Assembly (NCBI GenBank): GCA_027012915.1
Contig: JALUYN010000193.1
Coordinates: forward strand, 1-16,356
Direction of reading: 5' to 3'
Length of the DNA stretch: 16,356 bases
Source of the DNA: Cellvibrionaceae bacterium
GTDB taxonomy: Bacteria; Pseudomonadota; Gammaproteobacteria; Pseudomonadales; Cellvibrionaceae
Shown here one piece after another: positions 1-9,749 of the stretch. Positions within the stretch are counted from its first letter, which is position 1; every line of letters starts with the position of its first letter. Both the position numbers and the translations under genes were made by a program. The notes under the pieces are model-generated. The model saw only the letters and a program-made list of their open reading frames with translations. It did not search any database and was not told the origin of the DNA.

Positions 1-1
1 A

Positions 2-454
2 GAAATTAAAGGCAACGAAAAGATCCGTTTGGCGGCTTCGTTACTGAAGGATAACCCCGCTATTCGTTATACCGGTTACATTGAAGGCGATGAAATCTTC
101 AGTGGCGAAACCGATGTGGTCGTGTGCGATGGCTTTGTTGGCAATATTGCGCTCAAAGTTAGTGAGGGGACGGCGCGTTTTCTTGCAGAAGGTTTGCGTT
201 CGGAATTGGGGGCGTCGTGGTGGGGGCGCCTGGTTGGCCTATTTGCCCAGCCATTGTTGCTCAAATGGCACAACAAATTTGACCCGGCAGTCTATAATGG
301 GGCCAGTTTTCTGGGGCTACAGGGGACCATCATTAAGAGTCATGGCAGTGCCGATGCCAGAAGTTTTCGTTTTGCGCTGGATTCATCCCTTGAGCAGGCT
401 CGCAGCAATGTGCCGCAGCTGATTAATGAAAGCTTGCTGGAAGCCTATCTGTGA
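2..454 (+). CDS. plsX: Phosphate acyltransferase PlsX, 3' part
   Basis: PlsX converts acyl-ACP to acyl-phosphate, the first step of the PlsX/PlsY route to phosphatidic acid, as a peripheral membrane enzyme. The reading frame is open from base 2, so the gene begins outside the window and about 150 C-terminal residues are present, a little under half of a usual PlsX. The stretch EGDEIF followed by DVVVCDGFVGNIALK is the family's most recognisable motif, and the end (FRFALDSSLEQAR...) matches a normal PlsX C-terminus. It sits upstream of fabD with a 71-bp gap and no fabH between, as in Pseudomonas. The TTG at 29 is only an internal codon, not a start. Identity is secure; the N-terminus cannot be judged. 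Confidence 0.95.
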   Translation, partial: EIKGNEKIRLAASLLKDNPAIRYTGYIEGDEIFSGETDVVVCDGFVGNIALKVSEGTARFLAEGLRSELGASWWGRLVGLFAQPLLLKWHNKFDPAVYNGASFLGLQGTIIKSHGSADARSFRFALDSSLEQARSNVPQLINESLLEAYL

Positions 455-525
455 ATTTGTGAGCGGTTTCATTCAATAGTCACAATTACATTTTTCAATA
501 AAATAAACGACAAGGTTCAAATTTT

Positions 526-1470
526 ATGTCAAAGGAAAATCTCGCTTTTATTTTTCCGGGGCAGGGTTCGCAAAAAGTGGGCATGCTGGCCGATTTGGCA
601 GCTGCCTATCCGGTAGTGGAAGAGACATTTGCGCAAGCGTCTGAGGTTTTGGGTTACAACCTGTGGCAGCTTTCCCAGGAAGGTCCGCAAGAAGAATTGA
701 ATAAAACTGAGTGTACTCAGCCCTTGTTGTTAACTTCCAGTGTTGCGATCTGGCGTGTATGGCAGCAAGAGGGTGGTGCGCTTCCTGTGTTGTTGACCGG
801 TCATAGCTTGGGCGAGTGGTCGGCACTGGTGTGTGCCGGTATTGTTCAGTTTCAAGACGCGGTGAAAATAGTTCAGTTGCGTGGGCGTTATATGCAGGAA
901 GCGGTTCCTGCGGGTGAAGGTGCAATGGCTGCGATTATCGGTTTGGATGACGCTGCTATCAACAAAGCGTGTTACGAAGCGGCTCAAGGTGACGTAGTGG
1001 CTGCGGTTAATTTTAACTCTCCAGGGCAGGTTGTTATTGCGGGTTCCGCTGCTGCTGTAGAGCGTGCTAGTGAGCTGTGTAAAGAAGCAGGTGCTAAGCG
1101 CGCGATGCCGCTGCCGGTGAGCGCGCCGTTTCACACCTCGTTGATGAAGCCCGCTGCGGACAGACTTTTGGGGGCAATAAATGAGACTGTATTTGCTGCT
1201 CCGCAAATCCCGGTGATTCACAATGTTACCGCTGGTTCCGAGTCCGATCCCGAGGCGATCAAGCGTCTTATGTTTGAGCAGATCTACACTCCGGTTCCGT
1301 GGGTTGACTGCACCAAAGCATTAGTGGCGGCAGGTATTGAAGTTGCTGTTGAGTGTGGTCCAGGCAAGGTTCTGGCGGGATTGTGCAAGCGTATTGATAA
1401 GTCTATCAGTGCTTATGGCGCAGAGACGCCTGCTGATATTGAGAAAGCATTGGCTGCAGTGGCCGAATAG
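526..1470 (+). CDS. fabD: Malonyl-CoA:ACP transacylase FabD
   Basis: FabD moves malonyl from CoA to the phosphopantetheine of AcpP in the cytoplasm, supplying the extender unit for type II fatty acid synthesis. It has 314 residues (E. coli about 309). Visible signatures are the N-terminal PGQGSQ loop at residues 11-16, the nucleophile motif GHSLG at 92-96 with Ser94, the carboxylate-binding Arg119, and catalytic His203 in APFH. The residue after GHSLGE is Trp (97) where many homologues have Tyr, a mild variation. The ATG at 526 is chosen because it gives the usual N-terminus (MSKENLAFIFPGQGSQ); the ribosome site AAGG ending at 515 is weak. fabG follows after 26 bp, so the two are probably co-transcribed. 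Confidence 0.97.
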   Translation: MSKENLAFIFPGQGSQKVGMLADLAAAYPVVEETFAQASEVLGYNLWQLSQEGPQEELNKTECTQPLLLTSSVAIWRVWQQEGGALPVLLTGHSLGEWSALVCAGIVQFQDAVKIVQLRGRYMQEAVPAGEGAMAAIIGLDDAAINKACYEAAQGDVVAAVNFNSPGQVVIAGSAAAVERASELCKEAGAKRAMPLPVSAPFHTSLMKPAADRLLGAINETVFAAPQIPVIHNVTAGSESDPEAIKRLMFEQIYTPVPWVDCTKALVAAGIEVAVECGPGKVLAGLCKRIDKSISAYGAETPADIEKALAAVAE

Positions 1471-1496
1471 AAACCACCGTAATCGAGGGAATAGTA

Positions 1497-2240
1497 ATGA
1501 GTTTGAAAGACAAGGTGGCGCTGGTCACCGGTGCCAGTCGTGGTATTGGCGCCGCGATCGCCGACATGTTGGGAGAGCAGGGAGCGATTGTAATCGGTAC
1601 TGCGACCTCCGAGAGTGGTGCAGAAAAGATCTCTGCGCGCTTTGCAGAAAAGGGTCTGCAAGGAGCGGGTAAGGTACTGAATGTTACAGATGCGGATTCA
1701 GTGGCGTCTCTACTCAAGGATATCCAAAGTGAGTTCGGCGCGCCGGCGATTCTCGTAAATAATGCCGGTATTACCAAAGATAATTTGTTGATGCGCATGA
1801 GCGAAGATGAGTGGTTTGATGTCATCAATACCAACCTTAGTGCAATCTACCGCCTTAGTAAGGGCTGTCTGCGGGGTATGATGAAGGCTCGCTGGGGGCG
1901 CATTATCAATATCAGCTCTGTGGTTGGTTCTATGGGGAACGCTGGACAGTCCAATTACGCGGCTACCAAGGCGGGCGTGGCGGGTTTTGCGCGTGCGTTG
2001 GCAAAAGAAGTTGGATCTCGTGGTATTACGGTGAATACTGTGGCGCCAGGTTTTATCGATACCGATATGACCAAAGAGCTAACTGATGATCAAAAGCAAT
2101 TGATGCTCGATCAGATTGCATTGGGGCGTCTCGGTCAGCCGGAAGAAATTGCCGGTGTGGTTGCGTTTTTGGCCAGTGATGCCGCGGCCTATATCAGTGG
2201 TGATACCATCCATGTCAACGGCGGCATGTATATGAGTTAA
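1497..2240 (+). CDS. fabG: 3-oxoacyl-ACP reductase FabG
   Basis: FabG is the NADPH-dependent short-chain dehydrogenase that reduces 3-oxoacyl-ACP to 3-hydroxyacyl-ACP. The 247-residue length is typical. Motifs in order: cofactor loop TGASRGIG (11-18), NNAG (88-91), catalytic Ser141, YAATK with Tyr154 and Lys158, PGFIDTDM (184-191) and the C-terminal HVNGGMYMS that contacts the tetramer partner. Each catalytic residue is offset by +3 from E. coli Ser138/Tyr151/Lys155, as expected from the alignment. A GAGGGA ribosome site lies about 6 bases before the ATG. It lies between fabD and acpP in the standard order; the 176-bp gap after it holds a candidate acpP promoter. No oddities were seen. Confidence 0.97.
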   Translation: MSLKDKVALVTGASRGIGAAIADMLGEQGAIVIGTATSESGAEKISARFAEKGLQGAGKVLNVTDADSVASLLKDIQSEFGAPAILVNNAGITKDNLLMRMSEDEWFDVINTNLSAIYRLSKGCLRGMMKARWGRIINISSVVGSMGNAGQSNYAATKAGVAGFARALAKEVGSRGITVNTVAPGFIDTDMTKELTDDQKQLMLDQIALGRLGQPEEIAGVVAFLASDAAAYISGDTIHVNGGMYMS

Positions 2241-2287
2241 AGGGGCTTGTGAAATCCGGTCAGGCCGATAAAAATTGGGTTTTGATA

Positions 2288-2316
2288 TTACAACTCTCCA
2301 ATTTTCAATGTAGAAT
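2288..2316 (+). promoter_or_regulatory. Candidate acpP promoter
   Basis: In the 176-bp fabG-acpP gap, TAGAAT (2311-2316, five of six matches to TATAAT) lies 17 bases after a poor -35, TTACAA (2288-2293). A better -35-like TTGATA at 2282 has the wrong spacing (23). A promoter here is plausible because acpP must be expressed far above its neighbours; the assignment rests on the -10 box and context only. Confidence 0.4.
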
Positions 2317-2416
2317 GACCGGCGAGTTTCGCTTGAACCAATTACTGGTTGTTCCTGAAAAAGCGGGGCCAACCAAACTGCTAAACGAAGATATTAACTT
2401 GGGAGTTAAATAAGAT

Positions 2417-2653
2417 ATGAGCAGCATTGAAGAGCGCGTAAAAAAGATCGTTGCCGAGCAACTGGGTGTTAAAGAGGAAGAAGTAAAGAACGAAGCCTCT
2501 TTCGTTGAAGATCTGGGCGCAGATTCTCTGGACACTGTAGAGCTGGTAATGGCTCTGGAAGAAGAGTTCGAGACCGAAATTCCTGATGAAGAAGCTGAAA
2601 AGATCACCACCGTTCAGCTGGCTATCGACTACGTAAACGCCAATTTGGGCTGA
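2417..2653 (+). CDS. acpP: Acyl carrier protein AcpP
   Basis: AcpP carries growing acyl chains on a phosphopantetheine arm and is the shared substrate of FabD, FabF, FabG and PlsX. The 78-residue acidic protein shows the carrier motif GADSLD with modifiable Ser37 (Ser36 in E. coli after removal of Met), at the start of recognition helix II ([17 protein letters not shown]). The C-terminus ends in YVNANLG. The start is ATG 2417 with GGGAG at 2401-2405. Codon choice looks strongly biased (ctg, gaa, gtt), as expected of an abundant protein. It is flanked by a candidate promoter upstream and a strong terminator downstream, so it can probably be made as a separate short transcript as well as from read-through. 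Confidence 0.98.
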   Translation: MSSIEERVKKIVAEQLGVKEEEVKNEASFVEDLGADSLDTVELVMALEEEFETEIPDEEAEKITTVQLAIDYVNANLG

Positions 2654-2671
2654 TCGTAGTTTAGTTGCAAT

Positions 2672-2706
2672 TGCCCCTGCTGGAGCAATTAATCCAGTTG
2701 GGGGCA
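2672..2706 (+). other. Hairpin after acpP stop
   Basis: TGCCCC (2672-2677) pairs with GGGGCA (2701-2706), with an inner CTGG (2680-2683) pairing with CCAG (2694-2697) around a 10-base loop. There is no T-tract directly after it, so it is more likely a stabilising or pause hairpin in the acpP 3' region than a terminator. It lies 8 bases before the true terminator. Confidence 0.6.
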
Positions 2707-2713
2707 GTTAAAT

Positions 2714-2747
2714 AAAGCCGTTTTATGTCACAATAAAACGGCTTTTT
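2714..2747 (+). terminator. Intrinsic terminator between acpP and fabF
   Basis: A perfect 12-bp stem, AAAGCCGTTTTA (2714-2725) with TAAAACGGCTTT (2734-2745), has an 8-base loop and a run of five T at 2743-2747. This is a classical Rho-independent terminator. It should reduce transcription into fabF and lets acpP be expressed apart from the downstream genes. Confidence 0.88.
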
Positions 2748-2799
2748 AGTGTCTGTAGTATGAGTAATTTGTCAGACGCACTCGCAGAGAGAATTGGCT

Positions 2800-2805
2800 A
2801 GGAGG
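2800..2805 (+). promoter_or_regulatory. Strong ribosome site for the fabF TTG start
   Basis: AGGAGG lies 8 bases before the TTG at 2814. No ATG is available near the conserved N-terminus, so this near-perfect Shine-Dalgarno sequence decides the start and offsets the weak start codon. Confidence 0.8.
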
Positions 2806-2813
2806 AAACCGTT

Positions 2814-4052
2814 TTGCGACGTAGAGTTGTAGTTACCGGAATGGGTATGGTGTCACCGTTGGGGAATGATGTGGCATCCAGTTGGGAAGGCATTGTGGCA
2901 GGTCGCAGCGGCGTCGAATTGATTGACCGCTTTGATACCTCTGCATACAACACAAAATTCGCCGCCACCCTTAAGGATTTTGCGGTCGAGCCGTTTCTTT
3001 CCGCCAAGGATGCCCGGAAAATGGACCCGTTCGTCCAGTACGGTATGGTGGCGGGTGCTCAAGCCTTTGAAGACTCCGGTCTTGAAATTACCGAAGAAAA
3101 CGCCCCTCGTGTTGGCGCTGCGATTGGTTCCGGTATTGGTGGGTTGCAGTCTATAGCGGAGACCTCTCAGCTGATCGCGGAAAAGGGACCTCGTCGAGTG
3201 TCGCCGTTTTTCGTTCCCGGTGCCATTATCAATATGATTGCCGGTAACCTCAGTATCAAATATGGCCTTAAAGGCCCCAATATTTCCATTGTGACAGCCT
3301 GCACAACGGGGACTCACAATATCGGCCAGGCCGCTCGTATGATCCAGCATGGTGAGGCGGATGCCATGCTCGCCGGTGGAGCAGAAATGTCCACTACTCC
3401 CGTTGGGCTGGCAGGTTTCGGCGCTGCTCGCGCACTTTCCACTCGCAACGACGACCCACAAGCGGCCAGCCGTCCCTGGGACAAAGACCGCGACGGTTTT
3501 GTCATGGGTGAGGGTGCCGGTGTGATAATGCTCGAAGAATACGAAATGGCCAAAGCTCGCGGCGCGAAGATCTACGCAGAGTTGATCGGCTTTGGCATGA
3601 GCGGTGATGCCTATCATATGACTTCGCCGCCTGAAGACGGTGCCGGTGCTGCTCAGTCCATGCAAAATGCCCTAAATGATGCAGCCATTGATCCGGCAGC
3701 TGTGGATTACATCAATGCCCATGGAACGTCCACGCCAGCTGGCGATGTGGCCGAGTGTACAGCGGTGAAATCCACGTTGGGTGAAGGCGCCAAGTCCGTC
3801 GCTGTTAGCTCAACCAAATCTATGATCGGCCATTTGTTGGGTGCTGCAGGCAGTGTCGAGGCAATTCTGACTATTAAAGCCATTCAGGATCAGGTGGCGC
3901 CGCCAACTATTAATCTCGATAACCCGGGTGACGGTTGTGATGGCATCAATCTCGTGCCTAATACTGCGCAAGATAAAAAAATTGAAATTGCGCTCTCTAA
4001 TTCCTTCGGCTTTGGCGGAACGAACGGCTCGTTGGTGTTTCGCAAGGTATAA
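2814..4052 (+). CDS. fabF: 3-oxoacyl-ACP synthase II FabF
   Basis: FabF (KAS II) elongates acyl-ACP by decarboxylative condensation with malonyl-ACP and is the enzyme that lengthens palmitoleoyl chains. The 412-residue protein has the thiolase-fold catalytic triad at exactly the E. coli positions: Cys163 in TACTTGTH, His303 in NAHGTSTP and His340 in [11 protein letters not shown]. The C-terminal [14 protein letters not shown] loop is present. The TTG start is supported both by this numbering and by AGGAGG 8 bases upstream. A strong terminator separates it from acpP, and I could not find a convincing separate promoter, so it may depend on read-through. A GC-rich hairpin follows the stop codon. 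Identity is secure. Confidence 0.97.
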   Translation: MRRRVVVTGMGMVSPLGNDVASSWEGIVAGRSGVELIDRFDTSAYNTKFAATLKDFAVEPFLSAKDARKMDPFVQYGMVAGAQAFEDSGLEITEENAPRVGAAIGSGIGGLQSIAETSQLIAEKGPRRVSPFFVPGAIINMIAGNLSIKYGLKGPNISIVTACTTGTHNIGQAARMIQHGEADAMLAGGAEMSTTPVGLAGFGAARALSTRNDDPQAASRPWDKDRDGFVMGEGAGVIMLEEYEMAKARGAKIYAELIGFGMSGDAYHMTSPPEDGAGAAQSMQNALNDAAIDPAAVDYINAHGTSTPAGDVAECTAVKSTLGEGAKSVAVSSTKSMIGHLLGAAGSVEAILTIKAIQDQVAPPTINLDNPGDGCDGINLVPNTAQDKKIEIALSNSFGFGGTNGSLVFRKV

Positions 4053-4058
4053 CCCATT

Positions 4059-4076
4059 GGGGCGCCTATGCGCCCC
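4059..4076 (+). other. GC-rich hairpin between fabF and pabC
   Basis: GGGGCGC (4059-4065) and GCGCCCC (4070-4076) form a perfect 7-bp stem with a CTAT loop, 6 bases after the fabF stop and 14 bases before the pabC ATG. There is no T-tract, so termination is unlikely; it may stabilise the 3' end of upstream mRNA or modulate pabC translation. Confidence 0.6.
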
Positions 4077-4090
4077 GGTAACAGCTGAAC

Positions 4091-4961
4091 ATGCATAAAC
4101 CCGATTTCTATTGCGTAAACGAGTCTGCGGGCGTTGAAGTGCCCCTGCAGGATCGGGGGTTCGCGTTCGGTGATGGCGTGTTTGAAACCATGCGGGTTGA
4201 ACAGGGTGCTATTCCGTTATGGGAGTATCATCGCGAACGCCTGCTCAAAGGTTTGGCGGCCTTGAGCATTGCTGTTCCTATCGCGCGCCTGGAGCATAAT
4301 CTCCAGCTACAACGGCAGGCTTTCGAGCAGCGCTCTGGGTGTGTTCAGGGGATCAGTAAATTGGTGGTGACCCGTGGTTGTAGTGTGGGTGGTTATCAGT
4401 ACCCGGATTCCATCGAGGCGACTATCGCGCTCACCTTTACTCAAAAACAGATTCCTGTTGCTGGGATGGAGCACCTCTGTCGCAGCCAGGTTGCCGTGTA
4501 CGGCGACCCAAGGGTTTCTGGTATCAAACACTTAAGCCGCTTGGAAAATGTTCTTGCCCGACAGGAAGCTCAAAGCGCGGGGTACAGTGATGCCGTACTG
4601 AGCTTGGAATCCGGCGCGTTGCTGGAAACCACTAACAGCAATCTGTTTTTTGAGACCGAGCAGGGAGATCTGGTCACTCCTAGTATGGGGCATGCCGGCG
4701 TGAATGGCGTAATGAAGCGCCTGATAAGAGAGTCAATCGGGCCGGCACTTGGGATTTCGGTTATAGAGAGAGAAGTTTACTGGCATGAGATTGGGGATTT
4801 TGTATCCGCCTTTAAAACCAATGCAGTGTCAGGTGTAACGCCAGTAGCTTCCATAGCCTATCGGCGATACCAGTTCAGCAATCTGATCCAGGAATTGCAA
4901 GAACGAGTACTTGAAAGATTTGAGGCGCCGCGTTTTGGCAAGCAGCAGGGGTATTTTGATA

Positions 4962-4969
<8 letters not shown>
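4091..4969 (+). CDS. pabC: Aminodeoxychorismate lyase PabC
   Basis: PabC is a fold-type IV PLP enzyme that splits 4-amino-4-deoxychorismate into 4-aminobenzoate and pyruvate for folate synthesis. Features of the 292-residue protein are DRGFAFGDGVFET (21-33) at the N-terminus, the PLP lysine Lys146 in SGIKHLSRLENVLARQEA, and the cofactor-binding Glu179 in GALLETTNSNLF. It is somewhat longer than the E. coli enzyme (269). The ribosome site before ATG 4091 is weak (only GGTAA), and translation may partly depend on upstream traffic. Its stop overlaps the probable mltG start region. A branched-chain aminotransferase or D-amino-acid transaminase shares the fold, but the location between fabF and mltG is the standard pabC position. 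Confidence 0.93.
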
Positions 4970-7260
<2,291 letters not shown>

Positions 7261-7376
7261 AACATCATTATCCCAGAAGATGCGGAGACAAGTATATTGC
7301 TGAAGTTGACGCGGGGCCTGTCAGCCAGAGGGGCTTGCTGATATCATTGCTGCACCACCAAGATAGATTTATTCTC

Positions 7377-8411
7377 ATGTCCGAACAGCATCTGGCGCCA
7401 TTGCCGTGGCAGCAATCAAGCTGGCAGCGCCTGATAGGCCAGCTCAACGACAATAAATTGCCCCATGCACTGTTGTTTGCCGGTCCAAAAGGAGTCGGCA
7501 AAGTCCACTTTGCCGATACGTTTGCCCGATTGGCTCTGTGCCTGTCGCCGATAAATCAAGTGCCCTGTGGAAGCTGTAAAACTTGCTTGTTGTTGAAAGC
7601 TGGAAGCCATCCAGATTTTTTCAGTATTCACCCGGAAGACAAAAGCAAGGTTATCAAGATTGATCAGGTGCGCCAGCTCACTGATTTCGTTTCGAAAACG
7701 CCCCAACAGGGGCGGCGCAAGGTGGCGATTATAGAGCCAGCCGAAAGCTTGAATATCAACGCTGCCAATGCACTGCTTAAATGCCTGGAAGAGCCCGCGG
7801 GAGATACTCTGTTATTGTTGGTGTCTCATATGCCAAGCATATTGATGGCTACCATACGCAGTCGTTGTCAGAAGGTGGATTTCCTGATTCCGCCTCGAGT
7901 GGAATGTCTCGAGTGGTTGACTCCATTGACAGTGAGTCATAGTGCCGAATACCTGCTGGATTGTGCGGGAGGCGCGCCGCTGACTGCCCGCGATCTTATG
8001 GGGGATGAGCGTCTAGAGCAGCGTACCTTGTTTGCGCAAAGCCTCAATGCGGTGGGAGATCACCAGGTTTCCGCGCTTGAGGCAGCGGCCAAACTGCAGT
8101 CGGGAGAACCCTTGCCTCTCGTCGAGGCACTGATTGGTTGGCTACAACTTTCTGTAAAAATACCTCTCGGTGTCCAGACACCAATTGATGAACAGGAACA
8201 GGCTCTGGTTTCGAAGGTTGTTAAGGTTAAGCCGTCCATGGTATTTCGGTTGCTTGATAAGCTGCTGTTGGTCAAGAAGCAGTTGTTGTCAGGCAGCAAT
8301 CCCAACAAACAGTTGCTGATTGAAGAGATGATGATGGATTGGTACGCCTTACTCAGACAGGTGCAACCGGTGCAGCAGGCGAGACATTCATTGTTAAATG
8401 GGCTAAATTGA
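7377..8411 (+). CDS. holB: DNA polymerase III delta' subunit HolB
   Basis: Delta' is the stator of the clamp-loader complex that opens the beta sliding clamp. From ATG 7377 it has 344 residues (E. coli 334). The AAA+ fold is visible: GPKGVGKV at 36-43 (a P-loop in which the usual Ser/Thr is Val, in keeping with the non-ATP-binding delta' subunit), zinc cysteines at 55, 64, 67 and 70 (LC...CGSCKTC), NAANALLKCLEEP (128-140), and the SRC motif at 162-164. An upstream in-frame TTG at 7335 is rejected because GAGGGG lies only one base from it and the added residues are not family-like. It would normally follow tmk directly; here rluA intervenes. Its TGA overlaps a tiny ORF that leads to pilZ. Confidence 0.94.
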   Translation: MSEQHLAPLPWQQSSWQRLIGQLNDNKLPHALLFAGPKGVGKVHFADTFARLALCLSPINQVPCGSCKTCLLLKAGSHPDFFSIHPEDKSKVIKIDQVRQLTDFVSKTPQQGRRKVAIIEPAESLNINAANALLKCLEEPAGDTLLLLVSHMPSILMATIRSRCQKVDFLIPPRVECLEWLTPLTVSHSAEYLLDCAGGAPLTARDLMGDERLEQRTLFAQSLNAVGDHQVSALEAAAKLQSGEPLPLVEALIGWLQLSVKIPLGVQTPIDEQEQALVSKVVKVKPSMVFRLLDKLLLVKKQLLSGSNPNKQLLIEEMMMDWYALLRQVQPVQQARHSLLNGLN

Positions 8412-8488
8412 TGTCAGTTTTTGAGATCCACTCAATGGTACTCGAAAAATTTCAGGTCATTACGTATTACGGGCGGGGAAATAAATAA
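8411..8488 (+). CDS. Possible 25-codon bridging ORF between holB and pilZ
   Basis: An ATG at 8411 shares its A with the holB TGA stop, and the frame stays open for 25 codons until a TAA (8486-8488) whose last A is the first base of the pilZ ATG. The peptide begins MSVFEIHSMV and ends YYGRGNK. No clear ribosome site precedes it, so translation would depend on coupling from holB. I do not recognise the product. It may be a leader that couples pilZ translation to holB, or a chance open frame; the two exact overlaps are the only evidence. Confidence 0.3.
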   Translation: MSVFEIHSMVLEKFQVITYYGRGNK

Positions 8489-8835
8489 TGCAGGGATTGG
8501 GCGGCCGCAACGGTATTTTATCGCTAACGATCAAAGATAAGGCCGTGCTTTATGCTGCCTACATGCCGTTTGTAAAGAACGGTGGTCTGTTTATTCCGAC
8601 GGGTAAGAATTACAGCTTGGGCGATGAAGTGTTTATGTTACTCAATTTGATGGACGAGCCAGAAAAAATTCCGGTTGCGGGCAAAGTGGTTTGGGTCACT
8701 CCTAAGGGCGCTCAAGGTAATAGGGCGGCTGGAGTCGGTGTTCAATTCAGCGACCAGGACGACACTGCTGCTAAAAAGATTGAGACCTATTTGGCCGGCT
8801 CTTTGGATTCAGATCGGCCAACCCATACAATGTAG
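8488..8835 (+). CDS. pilZ: PilZ-domain protein, type IV pilus assembly type
   Basis: The 115-residue protein closely resembles Pseudomonas aeruginosa PilZ (PA2960 type), required for type IV pilus biogenesis and twitching and acting with the FimX/PilB machinery. Recognisable segments are RNGILSLTIKDKAVLYAAYMP (from residue 7), KNGGLFIPT, LGDEVFMLLNLMDEPEKIPVAGKVVWVTPKGAQGNRAAG and a C-terminal SDRPTHTM. The RxxxR arginine motif and the D/NxSxxG motif needed for cyclic-di-GMP binding are not visible (NGGLF stands in the second), so it probably does not bind the nucleotide, as known for P. aeruginosa PilZ. GGGGAAA lies 7-8 bases before the ATG. A strong terminator follows. Confidence 0.93.
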   Translation: MQGLGGRNGILSLTIKDKAVLYAAYMPFVKNGGLFIPTGKNYSLGDEVFMLLNLMDEPEKIPVAGKVVWVTPKGAQGNRAAGVGVQFSDQDDTAAKKIETYLAGSLDSDRPTHTM

Positions 8836-8853
8836 CCCATCAGGGCGGTGAGC

Positions 8854-8878
8854 AAAGGCCAGCTTAGCTGGCCTTTTT
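8854..8878 (+). terminator. Intrinsic terminator after pilZ
   Basis: AAAGGCCAGC (8854-8863) pairs perfectly with GCTGGCCTTT (8867-8876) around a TTA loop, ending in five T at 8874-8878. It should end the holB-pilZ transcript and separate it from the tatD-like gene. Confidence 0.88.
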
Positions 8879-8897
8879 ATTGTCAGTTTTTGTTTTA

Positions 8898-8945
8898 AAA
8901 ATAGTTAGCTCTAAAGATAGTTAGTTTTCAAGGTAGTTAGATATT
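8898..8945 (+). repeat. Three 16-nt tandem units containing TAGTTAG
   Basis: The heptamer TAGTTAG occurs at 8902, 8918 and 8934, exactly 16 bases apart, each preceded by AA(A/G)(A/G) and followed by an AT-rich pentamer. The array fills the space between the pilZ terminator and the ATG of the tatD-like gene at 8947. It could be a protein-binding array or simply a duplicated leader; its place at the promoter/leader position is the only hint of function. Confidence 0.75.
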
Positions 8946-8946
8946 C

Positions 8947-9723
8947 ATGCTTGTAGATTCCCATTGTCATCTCGACAGACTCAAACTTGATAAGTACGAC
9001 GGTTCGCTCGAGGCGGCGTTAGACCATGCCAGGGAGCGTGGCGTTGGGAAAATGCTCTGTGTCGGAATCAGCTTGGAAAACCGTCAAGCCGTTGTGGATC
9101 TCGCCGATCAGTATCACGACGTGGTGAGTTCGGTGGGGGTACATCCGCTGGATATCGAGAGAGGGCTTGCCACCAGAGAGCAATTGATAGAGTGGGGCAA
9201 GCACCCCAAAGTCGTCGCGCTGGGCGAAAGTGGATTGGACTACTACTACAGCGACGAGAGCAAGTTGCAGCAGCAGGAGAGCTTCGTTATTCATCTCGAG
9301 GCCGCCAAGCAGGCAGAATTGCCCGTCATAGTGCACACTCGAGATGCGCGCAAGGACACCCTCGATTTGATAGCTGAGCATGGTTGTCGCGAAAGCGCCG
9401 GAGTCTTGCACTGCTTTACGGAAAGTTGGGACATGGCCAAGGCGGCTATGGATATGAATTACTACATTTCATTTTCAGGCATTGTTACCTTCAAAAATGC
9501 TGTTGAATTGCGAGAGGTGGCGGAGAAAATGCCACTTGATCGCATGCTGGTTGAAACCGATTCACCTTATCTGGCGCCGGTTCCCTACCGCGGCAAGCCC
9601 AACGAGCCCGCATTCGTGCGGGAAGTAGCTGAATTTCTAGCCGAACTCAAAGGCATCTCTACTGAAGACATGATCCGCATTACAGGCGAAAATTTTCATA
9701 AACTCTTTAATAAGGCTGCCTGA
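8947..9723 (+). CDS. ycfH: TatD-family metal-dependent hydrolase (YcfH-like)
   Basis: TatD-family proteins are TIM-barrel metal hydrolases with reported 3'-5' DNase activity; the in vivo role of this branch is not firmly known. The 258-residue protein has all expected metal ligands: His6 and His8 in DSHCHLD, Glu94 in GESGLDYYY, His130 in VHTRDA, His155 in LHCFTE and Asp205 in ETDSPYLAP, then VPYRGKPNEP. Position downstream of holB and pilZ corresponds to ycfH of E. coli and tatD-annotated genes in Pseudomonas. The ribosome site before ATG 8947 is poor because the TAGTTAG array ends there. The dUTPase gene follows after 26 bp and is probably co-transcribed. Confidence 0.94.
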   Translation: MLVDSHCHLDRLKLDKYDGSLEAALDHARERGVGKMLCVGISLENRQAVVDLADQYHDVVSSVGVHPLDIERGLATREQLIEWGKHPKVVALGESGLDYYYSDESKLQQQESFVIHLEAAKQAELPVIVHTRDARKDTLDLIAEHGCRESAGVLHCFTESWDMAKAAMDMNYYISFSGIVTFKNAVELREVAEKMPLDRMLVETDSPYLAPVPYRGKPNEPAFVREVAEFLAELKGISTEDMIRITGENFHKLFNKAA

Positions 9724-9749
9724 CATTCAGGCGACTAAGGAACACTCCT

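Noticed and set aside
457..485. TTGTGA...TCACAA dyad before fabD as a CRP-like operator
   Set aside because: The half sites are 17 bases apart, not the 6 of a CRP site, and the stem is too short for a convincing hairpin.
730..1221. A 163-codon open frame antisense to fabD
   Set aside because: Low-complexity, domain-less translation opposite a secure gene.
2853..3665. A 270-codon open frame antisense to fabF
   Set aside because: No family features, and fabF shows complete catalytic motifs on the + strand.
4911..4961. mltG start at TTG 4911
   Set aside because: This would overlap pabC by 59 bases and put charged residues ahead of the membrane anchor; TTG 4962 gives the family length.
7335..7376. 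TTG start 14 codons upstream of holB
   Set aside because: GAGGGG is only one base away, too close to work, and the extra residues are not part of known HolB N-termini.
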